Below, one piece after another: positions 50,561 to 63,283 of a DNA stretch of 64,000 bases. The DNA comes from Trichoplax adhaerens (Eukaryota; Placozoa; Uniplacotomia; Trichoplacea; Trichoplacidae). Position 1 is the first letter of the stretch, and each line of letters begins with the position of its first letter. The translations under genes and the position numbers were made by a program. The notes beneath the pieces are model-generated. The model saw nothing but the letters and a program-made list of their open reading frames with translations, had not been told where the DNA came from and did not search any database. The stretch is from assembly GCF_000150275.1 (NCBI RefSeq), contig NW_002060958.1, positions 1,331,310-1,395,309 on the forward strand, read 5' to 3'.

Positions 50561-52072
50561 CTATCGATGTACATCCAACTTGTTTTAACAGTTAGACTAG
50601 TACAATAGCGAAATGAGAAAATTTTACTAAATTAGCGTATAGATCGAGATGCTTTCAACTAAAATATACCATATAAACTTTCACTTAAAGTCATTTTCCA
50701 AGTTTTGTATGCTTAAAGCGTATCATGCATTATATAACGATAAAAAATCATAACATCTAGCTTACGATATTTTTTTAATTATCAAGTATGTTCTGTTCCT
50801 ATCTAGCTATCGAAACACTGACGGCCTTAATCAGGAAGTTACCTGTAGGATAAAGCGTAAAGGTAGTACCAATAATATCGCTATAGAAACTAGTACTAGA
50901 AGGGCAGTTCAAATTTATAGCATGCTACGAGATAGAGATATCGAAGATGGGTAAAAGTTCTTAATGTTTTGTAATATCTTTCTATATAATAACCTCCGAT
51001 ACGACGTGTACTATAGTCACAGAATCTTTAGGATTTTATGACGATTTGGAGCGTCGACAGTTTGTCTACAATTAAAATAAAAATTGTCATGATAGTTATT
51101 GTCTGTACTCCTAAATCTAACTACACTTAATGCTCTGATGGTCAGCCATGATGCATATGCGAGCTGTTCAGCAATAATGGCAGTTGCTCTATTGAAACCC
51201 TTATTTCATCGGTAAGGCGACAGTAGGGGTTTCAGTTTAAATAGCACGTAAGATATGAAAAGCACAACTTCACATAATTCTAAATAAACCGTCACTTCAC
51301 TGTATACTTTATATGCTATCCAACAGGTGTATTATAGATGTAAAGTATGAGATACTATAGTCTGTAGCAGAGTTTAATAATTACCTGTATGATTAATTCA
51401 AGTATGAGAGCAGATTAAGCTCGAAATAGATTGCAATAATCTTAAAATTAAATCGTGCACAAGATTAATATTTAATTCATGCTGAAATTGATGGTTTATA
51501 TTGAAATGTCAATTGTTTACCCAGGCAAGGCTAATAATGTATTTGTATGAGATAATATCAATTCAGTCGCTTTAGAGAACAAATATTTGTGCAATTATCA
51601 TCGCCAGACGAAAAGGGATTGACCCACTGACTAGGTCTTATTGATTTAATCCAACAACGTTAATTTATTATATCTTCATATTTAACTTATTTTAACGACC
51701 AAACTTTATAATGAAATGACATTTAGAAAGTAGCTGTAATAAATGATCTTGTGAAATTAGAAGCATTGCCGATTACAACTACTAGTTGCAATGCTTACTG
51801 TCTAGTTAAAACGTGTATAAGTAACTACTGAAAATTACTATTTAATTCTTTGTGTTGCAAAATATTAGGTATGGGAATTAAAATAATTTTGACAACGTCA
51901 TAGCGATGTTTCTTCAAAAATATCTGTACGAAATAGAACTTTCTTTTAATGTGATTGTAATCTTACTGCATAAATATAATTTAAAAGGGGTACATTATTG
52001 ATCAATTGTACCGTATATTGCGGTGTTAGATTTGTGTTTAAGGAATATTGTTGTTATTGAATGTGGCTCAAA

Positions 52073-52222
52073 ATGAATTCCAAAATTAGCTTTGATCGCT
52101 TACTTACTCTATATTCGCTATGGTTTATGCCGAAATACACGATGAAATCTCAGAGAGATTAAAAAAGAATTAGCAGATATTCAAAATCCCACTAAGGATC
52201 GTGATTATATGCGAAGTGAGAA
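52073..52222 (+). pseudogene. Broken peptide-gene exon 1
   Basis: Starts like the intact genes (context caaaATGAATT) and keeps recognisable nucleotide blocks of the signal peptide and acidic part (tggtttatgccgaaatacac, gaattagcagatattcaaaa). Small indels put signal and pro-part in different frames and a stop follows; no cationic exon 2 was found. The upstream 51520-52072 resembles 48830-49248, so this is a whole duplicated unit that decayed. Confidence 0.75.
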
Positions 52223-53204
52223 GAACTTGACTTCAGTATTATGATTGTGTGTATGCTAGTTTCTCATTGATGAAACCAATAAGCGTTCGGCTTAGTACTT
52301 GGATTAACTCGAACACAAGCTTGGTAAGTGATGAGATATCCATGAGTAAATTAGAAAAGACAAAGACTACTAGGGACCTTCACAGAGTTGATTTTGCAGA
52401 ACTATACCAGCGTTATCAAAGTCTTATTCAATTACGGGTGTAGCGATGCAACCATATTTGATTATACGGATAGCTACATTTGATATAGTTAGGTTACTTT
52501 GAATAGATATTACCGTGAAGCTAATATTAGATAATTGCTAACTACTATATTAGAAATTGCTGATGACTAATAGTAGCCAGTTGACTAATTATGGTACAAG
52601 ATTTATGTAGCTAGAAACACTATAGTTGTTGAAATGCCCTTCGGAGAACGGGCCTAGACATTAATAGAAGAGTAGTGACATCTCGATTAAAATGATTTAG
52701 ATTGTAGAAAATAATGATGTCCTATTAGAGAAAAGTATTTTGTTTGATGATTTATGTCTGATTGTAGATTAATCAAGTTGTCATAAATGGATTTAATGAA
52801 ATATTTATAAGAACTGCAGAGATGAGCTCACAGGGGAGAAGAGACTTCACTTCGCTTTGAGCTTGGAATACTTTAAATTTTAGACTAGATTCTTGTAGTA
52901 ATTAATTATTGCTCTACTACTCCTAAAAAATTGTAATAAAAGCCTTTTAGAAAATACTATATGACTAAGATAGTTATTGTGAGATATATTTATTACATTG
53001 GGTATCCATGTAATTACAGATTATTGTATTGATACTACAGTATGTAGAGAAACTGCTTGACTTTGATATGCAAGTGGTAAGGGTTATATTTAAAAGCTTT
53101 TGATTAACAAATTTAACTTATGCCTAGATTGCGGTAATTCTACAACTGATTTGTCAGTTTAATAGGTATACAAGAATAAAATTTGAATAAAAAGTCTTTG
53201 TGAA

Positions 53205-54030
53205 CAAATATAACATGCGGCAGTGAATAATTTATAGTTTATTCAACAAGTGTGCAATTAAGTTAGAGTACTTTATACATTTTAACAAGTAAAAATTTAA
53301 CTACAGGTATGAGTTAGAAAGGGATGGCTGTAGTCTCTGAATGAAGTATGGTACTAATTCGAAATCATAGATAGAGACGACCTATGCTTCCATCATCCAT
53401 TTAAGACTTACTGGATTATCGGAGCAAAATTACTATGTTTGATTTAAGCAACGCCTCTAGATCAATTGACCTGTTTTAGCATAACAATATCAAGTCCTGT
53501 TTATAATTCGAATTTTACTTTTATTAAGGTCGAAATAATGGGTTATTAGAATTGCAAAATCATTCCAGTAAAAGAACAAACCCTACGCAGGACCACTATC
53601 CATTCAATTAACTTATCAGGCACTATGGTTTATTACTAATTAAATATAACTTAATTAGATCAATCCACTTGCCTTAGCATAGCAGCGTCAATTTACTGCT
53701 CATTATTCGAATTTATTTTCATTAACATCGAAATAATAGGTTGCCACAATTGCAAAGCTTCTGATAAGTAAAGAATGCTTACTATAGATTACTACCGGTT
53801 CAATTGACTGATCAGACACAAAGACTTATTACTGATTGTAATGCATACAATTGCTAGATAAATGGCTGTTGGCTTGTGTTCATCCTTTGAAAACTCTTTG
53901 TCGGGATCAAAAGTTTTCACAATCTGTCTATCAAATACAATCATAGGGTAAAAAGGGTTACGTGAATTTAGCTTCTCTTAATATAACAATACTGCTGTAC
54001 CGACTTTCATTCACGAACCCTTTCTTTTAA
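53205..54030. repeat. Segmental duplicate upstream of peptide copy 2 (pairs with 56135-56968)
   Basis: Parallel blocks in the same order and orientation, for example gagttagaaagggatggctg (about 53311) against gaattagaaaggggtggatg (about 56212), and the tataacaatact block near each end. This shows that the units of copy 2 and pseudogene 3 arose by tandem duplication. Confidence 0.75.
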
Positions 54031-54136
54031 TATCAAAAAGATAGATAAGTATAATTGCGAAATGAGGTAATATCATCAATTTAGCTGATTGGTTATTTTA
54101 TTAGTAATCCCGCAGGGGATATCATTAACCATAGTC

Positions 54137-54144
54137 TATATAAA
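54137..54144 (+). promoter_or_regulatory. TATA box of peptide copy 2
   Basis: TATATAAA followed by a plausible short 5' UTR exon (about 54165-54193) with a strong donor (cag|gtaagt at 54194) and an acceptor at 54362-54364 just before the ATG at 54372. A TATA box plus 5' UTR intron suits a highly or inducibly expressed secreted peptide gene. Inference from sequence only. Confidence 0.55.
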
Positions 54145-54371
54145 GTCCGTTGCAGGCTTGTTATCCAGTTTTCATGTGCTGAAAATTTTCCAGGTAAGTT
54201 GCTCTTACGATCATAACGATTTCTTCTACAAATTTTAAGATAACATTGAACATCGTTTACGCTGACTTTAGATAAAGATACTTATAGAAATAGAGTTTAA
54301 TAGATAACTACATTTGAAAATAGATGATTTCTCTTCTAAATATTTTATTTTCTTATTAATGTAGTAAGAAA

Positions 54372-54930
54372 ATGAATTTCAAATTGGTCTTGATTGCTTG
54401 TTTGTTGTTCGTCGCCACGGCTTATGCCGCGGAAAACGATGAAATCCCAGAGGAGATTGAAAAAGAATTAGCGGATATTGAGCATCCCATTGAAGATCGC
54501 GAAGATGAAGAAAACGAAATCCTAGCAAAAGAAGCTGAACTTGAAAATCTGAAAGAAGATGAAATGAAAGAAAACGCAGTCAAAGCAGCGGTAAACATCT
54601 TAAAATTAACTCTACCTATTCGGACACAGTACATTATTGATTATTAGATTTGATAAACTACAAGATGAAAATTATTTGTTACTTACTAAGTTACTGATAA
54701 AATACGATCGTTTACACGCTGTTTAAACCCATTTAGAAGAATTTAAACTGTCAATTTTCAATTTTTTAACAAATTTGAATAAGATTAGTAAAGGTTCTTA
54801 ATGAAAATTTTTTCCTTTCATTTGATTTGCTGATTAGTGGTGGAGAAGACGTCGACGCCGTAGACGAAGAATTTTCCTTACCCGACGTTCGTGGTGGAAC
54901 CAGCGTGTTCCAGGATATTACGGCCGTTAA
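54372..54930 (+). CDS. Secreted precursor of a Trp/poly-Arg cationic peptide, copy 2
   Basis: Exons 54372-54590 and 54838-54930, phase 0, 103 aa. Exon 1 has exactly the same length as in copy 1 (219 bases): signal peptide MNFKLVLIACLLFVATAYA, then an acidic pro-segment (EIPEEIEKELADIE and similar). Exon 2 begins Trp-Trp and nine consecutive Arg (four fewer than copy 1), keeps the hinge and the second Arg-Arg/Trp-Trp block, and ends Tyr-Tyr-Gly-Arg, again an amidation-type end but with different last residues. The exon border coincides with the expected pro-part/peptide border (Ala|Trp). Promoter and 5' UTR intron are visible upstream. Probable antimicrobial or signalling peptide; function not proven. 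Confidence 0.82.
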
Positions 54931-56134
54931 TCGGAAGTAATGAAACAATACTAGTCTAATCTTATAATGATGCGGGAGTTCACGTATTGAACTTTTAATG
55001 CTGTTAATGGTTACTAGAATTAAATTGTTCTATTGTAGAGCACCATTTTCATTATAGTTTTCAGTATTAGCAATACATATAGAGAGATTAATAAATTGCA
55101 TATTCTCGAAACAACCGGCGTATATATTAATTCATGAACTAACATGATTATGTGATACAGTAAAATCGTAAAGGTAATATAGACGCATGATTTAGGATAA
55201 GATAATGCCTATGGATAAATAGCTACGCATGAAGGATTATTTTAAGGTCTATTCTGCTAGTGTGACCTGTGTAGTGAATAAATGATATTAGCTATCATAT
55301 TCATTATTGCCCCAAAAATGAATGAAGTTGTAATGGTAAACAAAGATCGGATAGGAAATAATAGTAGGCGTGAATAAAATGAAATAATTATCCGAAAGGG
55401 CTCGTTAATAATAAATAGTGTTGCATGCGATTGGTAGTTCCTCGGATATAAGCTTACCTGGAAGTGTACCACCAGAACTACCCCGTCATTAGCTTTATAT
55501 GTGTTATTTATATCTATGACGATTCAATGGAGGGAGTTAAAAACGATTCAAAGTTGATAAATATGACTAAAAATAAAATTACTGTAGTTTAGACAATAGG
55601 ATTGTGTATTAGAGAATGAATGTAAATAGGATTCTTTAATGACGTCCATAGAATTACGCACAAAATTATTTATTATTTTACCCGTATGCGGAAGATAAAT
55701 AACAACTTGTTGATGATTTCTTAAATCCTTACGGTATAATTATTATATTTTTTGTAGAAATGATACCGTATCTACCAGATATAGCATACCATAATAGGCG
55801 TATATTGCTAAAAGCAAGAGGTAGAAGGAAACTAAAGTTAACTAACAGTACTGCAATTAAACCTTAAAACTTTTTACAATAGACGCTTTGCAATTACTAG
55901 GGTAGAATTAGCTACTATGGTGTTGTTTAGCTAAGAATCACCTTGTCCTTGTATGCTGTAGCATCAAAGTTAATATTAATAGTATGTGGTTTAATTAAGA
56001 TACTTATCCTTATAATATAGTCGATATTCGTGAGATGATGAGACCTTCTAAATAGTACTAATAGAAGAAAACTAGGTCAGCAATACGATATAATTTTATG
56101 CGTAAAATTAAATAAGTGAGTCTTTGACGACAAT

Positions 56135-56968
56135 TATAGCATATGCCAGTAATTAATTTGCAGCTTATTTAACAAGTGTTCAATAGAAGTGGAGTATTGT
56201 ATAAGGTATGAATTAGAAAGGGGTGGATGTAGTCTCAGAATGAAGTTAATCTAAAATTATAGTTAGAGATGATTTATGTTTCCATTGTATATTGGAGCGT
56301 TAATGGATTCTCGAAGTGAAATTATTCCATTTGACTTAGGAACCCCATTAGATCAATCGGCATGTTTTAGCAAAACAATATCAATGCACGGTTTATTATT
56401 CAAATGTTTCCTTTATCAAGGTCGAAATAATGGGTTACTACAATTGGAAAATCTTTTTCGTAAACGAAGAAATTTTACGGAAGACCCCTACCGTTTCAAA
56501 TAGCTGATCAGATACAATAATCTATTACTGATTAAATTCAATCAGAGACTAGTCACTTTTTTCGAGTAATCCCTGATATAACTTAATTAGATCAATCGAT
56601 TTGTTTAAGCATGGGAATGGCAAGTACAGTCTATTATTTGAATCTTACCTTATTATAGACGAAATAATAGGTTACCACAATTGTAAAACCCTTCCATTAA
56701 ATAATGGAACTCCACAGTAGGCCTCTATCGGTTCAATCGACTGATCAAACACAAAGATTGATCACTTATAATAACGTATATAATTGCTGGATGAATGGCT
56801 GTCAACTTGTATTTATACCTTGAAAATTCGGTGTTAGGATCAAAATTTTTCACAATCTATTTATTGAATACAATCATAAGGTGAAGAGGGGCTACGTCAA
56901 TTTAACCTCTGTTAGTATAACAATACTACCTTACTGTCAATTATTCGCGAATCCTTATTTTAATGCCA
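56135..56968. repeat. Segmental duplicate upstream of peptide pseudogene 3
   Basis: Second member of the pair with 53205-54030, running into the assembly gap. By analogy the promoter and start of the third gene unit would lie in or just beside the gap. Confidence 0.7.
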
Positions 56969-57018
56969 NNNNNNNNNNNNNNNNNNNNNNNNNNNNNNNN
57001 NNNNNNNNNNNNNNNNNN
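56969..57018. other. Assembly gap (50 N)
   Basis: Undetermined bases that remove the start and signal-peptide part of the third peptide gene copy. The real missing length is unknown. Confidence 0.99.
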
Positions 57019-57019
57019 T

Positions 57020-57474
57020 AAGGAATAAACGGATAGTCAAAATTCGTTAGAGGACGGTGAAGATGAAGAAGGCGAAATCATGGATAAAAATGGAAATCTC
57101 CAAAATTTGAATGAACAAGACTTTAACTCTGAAGTACATGAATCGGCGGTATGGAAATTAAAAACTAAAATAACTATGTAAATTCGATATCTAATAGATT
57201 GTTTATAATTCAATTTTGATAAATTCTAGATGTTGTCATACCTAGCGTAGATGATTGTGGACGAGAATATAATTATTACAGTTTACACAAGAGAGGTGTG
57301 TTAAAGTGAATTTAATTGCATTAAGAGAAGTCGACCTTAATATTTTGCATAGTTGCCATTTAGAATCTTAGAAAAATTAGAAAATCAATCGTAATTGTTT
57401 TCTTAATTGCTACAACCTTTGATAATTAAATTATAATTATAATATGCTAACAGTGGTGGAAAAGACGTAGATGA
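57020..57474 (+). pseudogene. Peptide gene copy 3, broken
   Basis: The exon 1 tail at 57020-57148 aligns residue by residue with the acidic part of the intact copies (LEDGEDEEGEI) and keeps the donor position, but has an in-frame TAA at 57026-57028. Exon 2 at 57454 begins Trp-Trp-Lys-Arg-Arg-Arg and stops at TGA 57472-57474, losing the rest of the cationic peptide. Two independent breaks make it a pseudogene, unless the residual hexapeptide is used. The 5' part is in the assembly gap. Confidence 0.7.
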
Positions 57475-58562
57475 TACTATATTAGACTATGAAGAAGCTA
57501 TTATCATGATGCAGAAGATCCGAAAGCTGGTAGTACAGACGTTCTAGTTCTATTGGTAAATGAAATGGCAATGCGAAAACTATAAAATAAATCTAAGGCT
57601 TTCTGGAATAGTTCAAAATTTTTACAATTGTGTCTTTCGATGGTCTTAGCGCTAACTGCGTTCCATGATCTTATTTTATCTTAGAATAATCTTATGGTAA
57701 GTGGTCGTATAGATGTTAATTTAAAGTAGATAGAGCATTACATTATAATACCAGAATCGAATGTATTTTGCAGCAAAAGATCCGGCTAATTTTTGGACCA
57801 AAAAGATCATACATAAATACATCGCTTTTTATTCTTAAACTATTCCAGAATCTCTTGGATAAATAGTGGCGGTGTAATAGACCAAAATATTAAAAAATAT
57901 TAAAACTATCAATACTGTTGATTTCTGCCTCAGATTTATTCAGTTGCACTTGTTCATGTTAGTTTCTACACGCGTAACTTCACGACAGCTTCCACGCTAA
58001 TCTACTAGTAACTACCACACTGCACCTAGTTATTCTCTACAATAAATATCTCTCTTTCTCTTAACACCTCAAATCATTATTGTGAAATGCCTAAGAAGTC
58101 CACGTCCACCGATTCTTCCAGCCCTTCATCATTAAAGGATAAAATTGTACGATTAAATACGCCAAGCAAGTGGAGAAAAAGAAAGCAAAAGTGTCCATTT
58201 TGAGCCATGCTTGTTCAATCTTAACACTGTTCCAAATAGTAGACGATAATGCATACAAAACGCTATCTCAAGCTAGAGCCAATCCCGCTATCATAGCAAG
58301 CACCATCCAGTCTCCATTCTTGTGCTGTATAACCATGATTTGTAGCCGAAAAAGCTAATCGGTAGACTGGAAAATCCCATCATACAGAGGATAGTACCAC
58401 ATTGCAGATGGTGGTCCTGATCGCAGTCTGTCTCTGCGGTATTTGGTCTCTCTCACTCTCTCTCTCTATACTTTCTGGATTATAGGGCAAGCTGTGAAAA
58501 GCATCTACGTCAACAAAGTCAATAGTAAAGGTAAATTTCGCTTCAAGAGAGAAGTAAGAGAA
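57475..58562. other. Spacer; possible small ORF at 58087-58203
   Basis: No firm gene. A 38-codon frame from ATG 58087 encodes a Ser/Thr-rich then Lys/Arg-rich sequence (MPKKSTSTDSSSPSSLKD...SKWRKRKQK). It could be the first exon of an unseen gene or an upstream ORF of the UBE2Z transcript; no donor was convincing. Confidence 0.3.
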
Positions 58563-61500
58563 ATGGCAAGTGTAGGCGCTAGCAACCACAATCCTTCATC
58601 ATCGTATCAGTGGGATCCTACTCTAGATAAAGCCAATGATGAAAAGCCCAAGCATACGTGTGTCCTACGGATTAAAAGGTATTGATGATGGATAGGTACT
58701 ACACCAAAACGGCAAGAGGTAGACAGTTTAGCGTTGACAAGAGATCACCCATCATTCCTTGATTTCTCCTCGATCAGGCAGTCTGTTAAGTTTGAAAAGT
58801 ATTAGTACTGTAGCCCAATGAAATTGCAGTAGTCTTATTCGTTGCTAAGGGAGACGATCTAAATTCGAGAGGTTTTTGATGTCTCATCTCTCTGATCGAA
58901 ATCGATCGATCAACGATACTGAGTTGTACTCTTCAATACTATCCCAATCCGATTGCATCAATCAATCCATTCCTTCTAGGGTAATCAACTCTGTAGATCA
59001 TATTATATTATTATTTCCTACCATCGTCCAATGACGATGGCCACTGTAGATCTAAACCCTAGACGTTTATTACCTCTCTGATCGAAATTGATAGATCAAC
59101 GATTCTGAATTGCACTCTTCAATACTATCCCAATCCGATTGCATCAATCAATCCATTCCTTCTAGGGTAATCAACTCTGTAGATCATATTATATTATTAT
59201 TTCCTACCATCGTCCAATGATGATGGCCACAGTAGATCTAAACTCTAGACGTTTTTTACCTCTCTGATCGAAATTAATAGATCAACGATTCTGAATTGTA
59301 CTCTTCAATACTATCTCAATCCGATTGCATCAATCAATCAATCAATCCATTCCTTTTAGGGTAATCAACTCTGTAGATCAATTATATTATTACTATTTCC
59401 TATCATCGTCCATGACGATGGCCGCAGTAGATCTAAACCCTAGACGTTTTTGACCGCTCTGATCGAAATCGAAGGATCCACGATACTGAGTTGTATCGTG
59501 TAATGCTATCCGGTTGCATCAATCAATCCATTCTTGCTAGAATAATCGACTCTCATAAAGGTCAATTAATATTTCCCACCATCGTCCAGGACGATGGCCA
59601 CAGTAGATCCAAACCCTAGAGGTTTTACCTCTCTGATCGAAATCGATGGATCAACGATGCTGAATTGTATCGTTCAATATCCTATCCCAATCTAATTGTA
59701 TCAATCAATCCACTCCTACTAGGGTTAAATACACTACTCTAGAGATCAATTTTAATTTCCTACCATCGTCCGTAACGATAGCCACAGTAAATTAATTCAT
59801 ATTCTCAGTCTTTAGCGTCAGCTTGAGATTGGAATAGGTCAAAAAGAGATCATGATCAAGGGTGTAGCATTGATGAACTGGCAAGTTCTCTTCTACAGTA
59901 AAGTGATCCCAATTCTACGATTGAATACACTGTCTTACTATCCAATCTGATAACTAGGCTTTGTCCATTTTTTTTTTATAGTATTAGATAGAGGAGTAAT
60001 AGGCTATGTCTGATCGAAGATAATACTCAACGATCCATATCATACAATTTGTTTGCAGCCTTACGTCATGGAATACACATTTAGCAGTCCCTGATACCCA
60101 CTTCGTCGATAGAATAGCGAAATGTCTTCAGAAACAGGATGGTCAACACTATCGATTGATTGCCGTCTATCATTTTGCTAATAGTACGTGTTGATAGGGG
60201 AATGCAATTTTAAAATGCTTCTCCTTCTGTTCATGAGAAATGACTGTAGTCTAAAGTAAGCTGAACTAAACCAAATGTTATAGATGCTAGAGTTGCCGAC
60301 TAAGTTTACATTTGCTAAGTTTGAACGTTGACTGCTTTCTCAACAGCTGCTCGATCTAGTGGCTAGTTTTAACACAGTACAGTAATATACTAGTCGAATT
60401 AGTCATGATACTTCGTCTACTATACTCGTACTTTTTGACTTTACCTTATCACTGTCAGCCTGGCAATCTATCATCATACGAGTATGCTTAATCAGATTCT
60501 ATCGTCTTAACAGACACACAGTAAATTCTCGGTTCATTACACGATTTGGATAGAATGATTCTGTAGTAACGTACATGGGTGGTAATTCGACAAGGCAACA
60601 TTTGCAATAGAGATTACAATTCATTTATTGAATTACTATGCCTATCGACTGTAAGGGCGCAATATCGTCCGACCATTTCTCCTTTTATTTCTTTTCTGGA
60701 CAACTGTACTACTGGAAAAGCAAGAAGCTTTTGCCGAAAAGCATCTTACACTGCAATGGCCCAATACGGCAAAACTTGTATCTTTTACGCTATCGGTTTA
60801 ATAGCTATATCATCAATGTGTATTCTACTGTAATGCATACTATTGCTCAGAAATGAAAATCATACAAATCCAATCATGAGCCTGATCAACTTTCATTGAT
60901 CACGCTGATGACTTTCAATCATGATGATACCTTTCTGCTTGTATGTTGATGGATTTTAGAGATTTAGCAGCGATATTGACGGATCCACCTCCCGGAATGT
61001 TTATTGTACCGGATGACGACGATATTACGAAGGTAACCAACTGTCCTCTATTGCCTATCATTACCGCTAATGGTGTTTACTCTATCGTAATATCAATACA
61101 ATATTCTATAAGCAATGATGCTAGTCCAAGATATAAATAAAGGCTTTTATCATAGTGTATCATTTATCTGTAACATATTACTTTATCTTGGCAATATAGT
61201 GTAACCAGTGTGAAAATAGGATACTTACAATTTGATTCTTAGGATTAACTTACGCGTATGTTAATCCCATTTTGATACGCAATGCACGCGAATAAATTAC
61301 TCTGAAAGCCTTCTACGTCCAAATGTTGACTAATTTCGATTCAATTTCACCGTATTTGTGTTATGTCATGAATGAATATATTGTAGATAAAGAGAAAAAA
61401 TATACTGAGTGTCCTTGCTGCCGTGTTATTATGGCAAACGACTGTATACTGCATATAAAACACTAATTTAGCCTACATTAAATTGTTTTATATATATATA

Positions 61501-63283
61501 TATATATACCATTTTCTATTTATGACTTAGATGCACGCTTTAATCCTTGGACCTTTCGATACACCTTATGAAGGCGGATTCTTTTATTTCTTCCTAAAAT
61601 TTCCAGTGACTTATCCCATCGAACCACCCAAAGTAAAACTGATGACCACTGGTGAAGGCTTAGTACGATTTAATCCCAACTTTTACAAAAATGGCAAAGT
61701 CTGCTTGAGTATTTTAGGGTAATTTAATGACACAGAGAAATTATTGATTCATAATGATATTAACATTCAACATGACATGACGTAAAAATTCAAAGTGCTG
61801 GTTTATACCCGTTTACTAATTATATCATTAAAATAGAACATGGCTTGGACCGCAATGGAAGCCGACACAAACTTTATCCAGTGTTCTTATGTCAATACAA
61901 TCACTAATGAATGCAAGACCATATCATAACGAACCAGGATACGAAAATGTGAGTAGCGCGATACCATATACAAGTGAATTTAGTATTTAATGTGACGAGC
62001 TTAGATTTAAAATTATTGCCAGAAAAAATAGCTTCACTTTTAATGAAGATACAAATCGTACTAAAGAATAAGCGTTGATTGAAATTACTGCATAGATTGC
62101 TGTATATTGATTAGCCATCGTTTACTTATTGGTAGGAACGTCGTCAAGGTGATAGTCATCGATACAACGAATGTATTCGACATGAAACACTACGAGTAGC
62201 AGTTTGCGATATGATGGAAGAAAAAGTTGATTGCCCTACTCAACTAAGGTTAATTGAAAATAGCTTTTCGATAACTTACATAGTAAAGATCTAACGTATA
62301 TTCACTATTTATACCTGCAGTATTGATCTTGTCATCTTCATATTGAAAAGATAGCATTTTTAAATACAATCCAATTTCTGCTTAGTTTCTACTACTGCTC
62401 CCTTCAATGCAAATAGTATGTATAACATTGGCAATTTTAAATTTTTAGCGTAGTCTCAGGCGGTTAAATTTATATTGAGCCACAAGGAATTAAAGTGTGC
62501 AATACCGCTTGGACGTTATCGCAACAGAAAGAGCATTAAAAATAGAATTAAAACTGCTACTATGTCGTCAATTTTATTCGCTTTAAAGAAAATCGTAGGT
62601 TCTCAAGGAGTTAGACTGTAAAGACGTCCATCACTAACTAACCAACTACTTTCATAGCAGGCATTAAGCCATAAAATTTCATCGTCATACGTCATAATAC
62701 GCGACGTTGTCATTGATTTCACTCTTTTAGTAACAATTTAAGTATTTGAAATTACTCAATCTTCTAACAATCTCCCAAACTCTTCTGTTGTATAGACATT
62801 GTTGTTGGTGTAACAGCAATCACATTTTCAAAGTCTTTTCAGATCATATTCGAAAGCCTAAGCTATTGAATATAATTTCTTATAGAAATGTTATGATAGA
62901 AAATTTTAAACTATTCTACCCGCAATATAACTCTTTGGCAAGCGATCGTATATGTTTAGATGGCTCTCAAATGCAGGTAAATTTCAAATGAACTAGAGTA
63001 ATCTTATTGTTGCAAAATATTGCTTAACTTCTGGAATAATTTCAGACTACTATCGTAAGCATATTATAGCTACTTATTTAACTTTTGATAGTCTTTATCC
63101 ATTTATCATCAATTAAGAATTTTCCTATTCTGTATGCCGCGTATTACCATTCATCTATTAATAGATTTTCTATGAACCTGATTTACAATTTGATTTTAGG
63201 ACCCATTTATGCAAAATACTGGAACTTTCAATTATCAAAAAATTTTGTCTCGCCTTACAAATTTAAACGCAACGTACCAGTGA
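58563..63283 (+). CDS. UBE2Z: UBE2Z-type ubiquitin-conjugating enzyme (E2), complete, 7 exons, 258 aa
   Basis: E2 that, in vertebrates, accepts ubiquitin and FAT10 from UBA6. Exons: 58563-58678, 60960-61032, 61531-61718, 61837-61948, 62136-62248, 62886-62976, 63200-63283; phases all close and the frame ends at TGA 63281-63283. Start chosen at 58563 (gaaATGg context). The UBC fold is clear: [52 protein letters not shown], then the active-site segment [17 protein letters not shown] with the catalytic Cys, TWLGPQW, and PYHNEPGYE. The C-terminal extension typical of UBE2Z follows ([30 protein letters not shown]...). The N-terminal Gly/Ala-rich extension and Ser-rich tail of the 354-aa human protein are missing, so this is close to the core isoform. 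Confidence 0.93.
58880..59800. repeat. ~186-bp tandem repeat, 5 copies, in UBE2Z intron 1
   Basis: gatcgaaat recurs at 58894, 59080, 59266, 59461 and 59635 (periods 186, 186, 195, 174). Each unit includes atccgattgcatcaatcaat and the inverted motif catcgtcc-atgacgatgg, and ends near agtagatctaaaccctagac. The copies diverge towards the 3' end. Confidence 0.92.

Noticed and set aside
54422-54634. Serine-rich - strand open frame
   Set aside because: Antisense of the Glu-rich exon of peptide copy 2 (gaa/gat codons read as ttc/atc/tca).
54591-54647. Read-through C terminus of peptide copy 2 (91-aa frame)
   Set aside because: Lies beyond a donor at the same position as in copy 1, and the tails of the two copies are unrelated, whereas the spliced exon 2 sequences match.
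60579-60856. Two overlapping open frames in UBE2Z intron 1
   Set aside because: No family motif; conserved UBE2Z sequence continues only at 60960.
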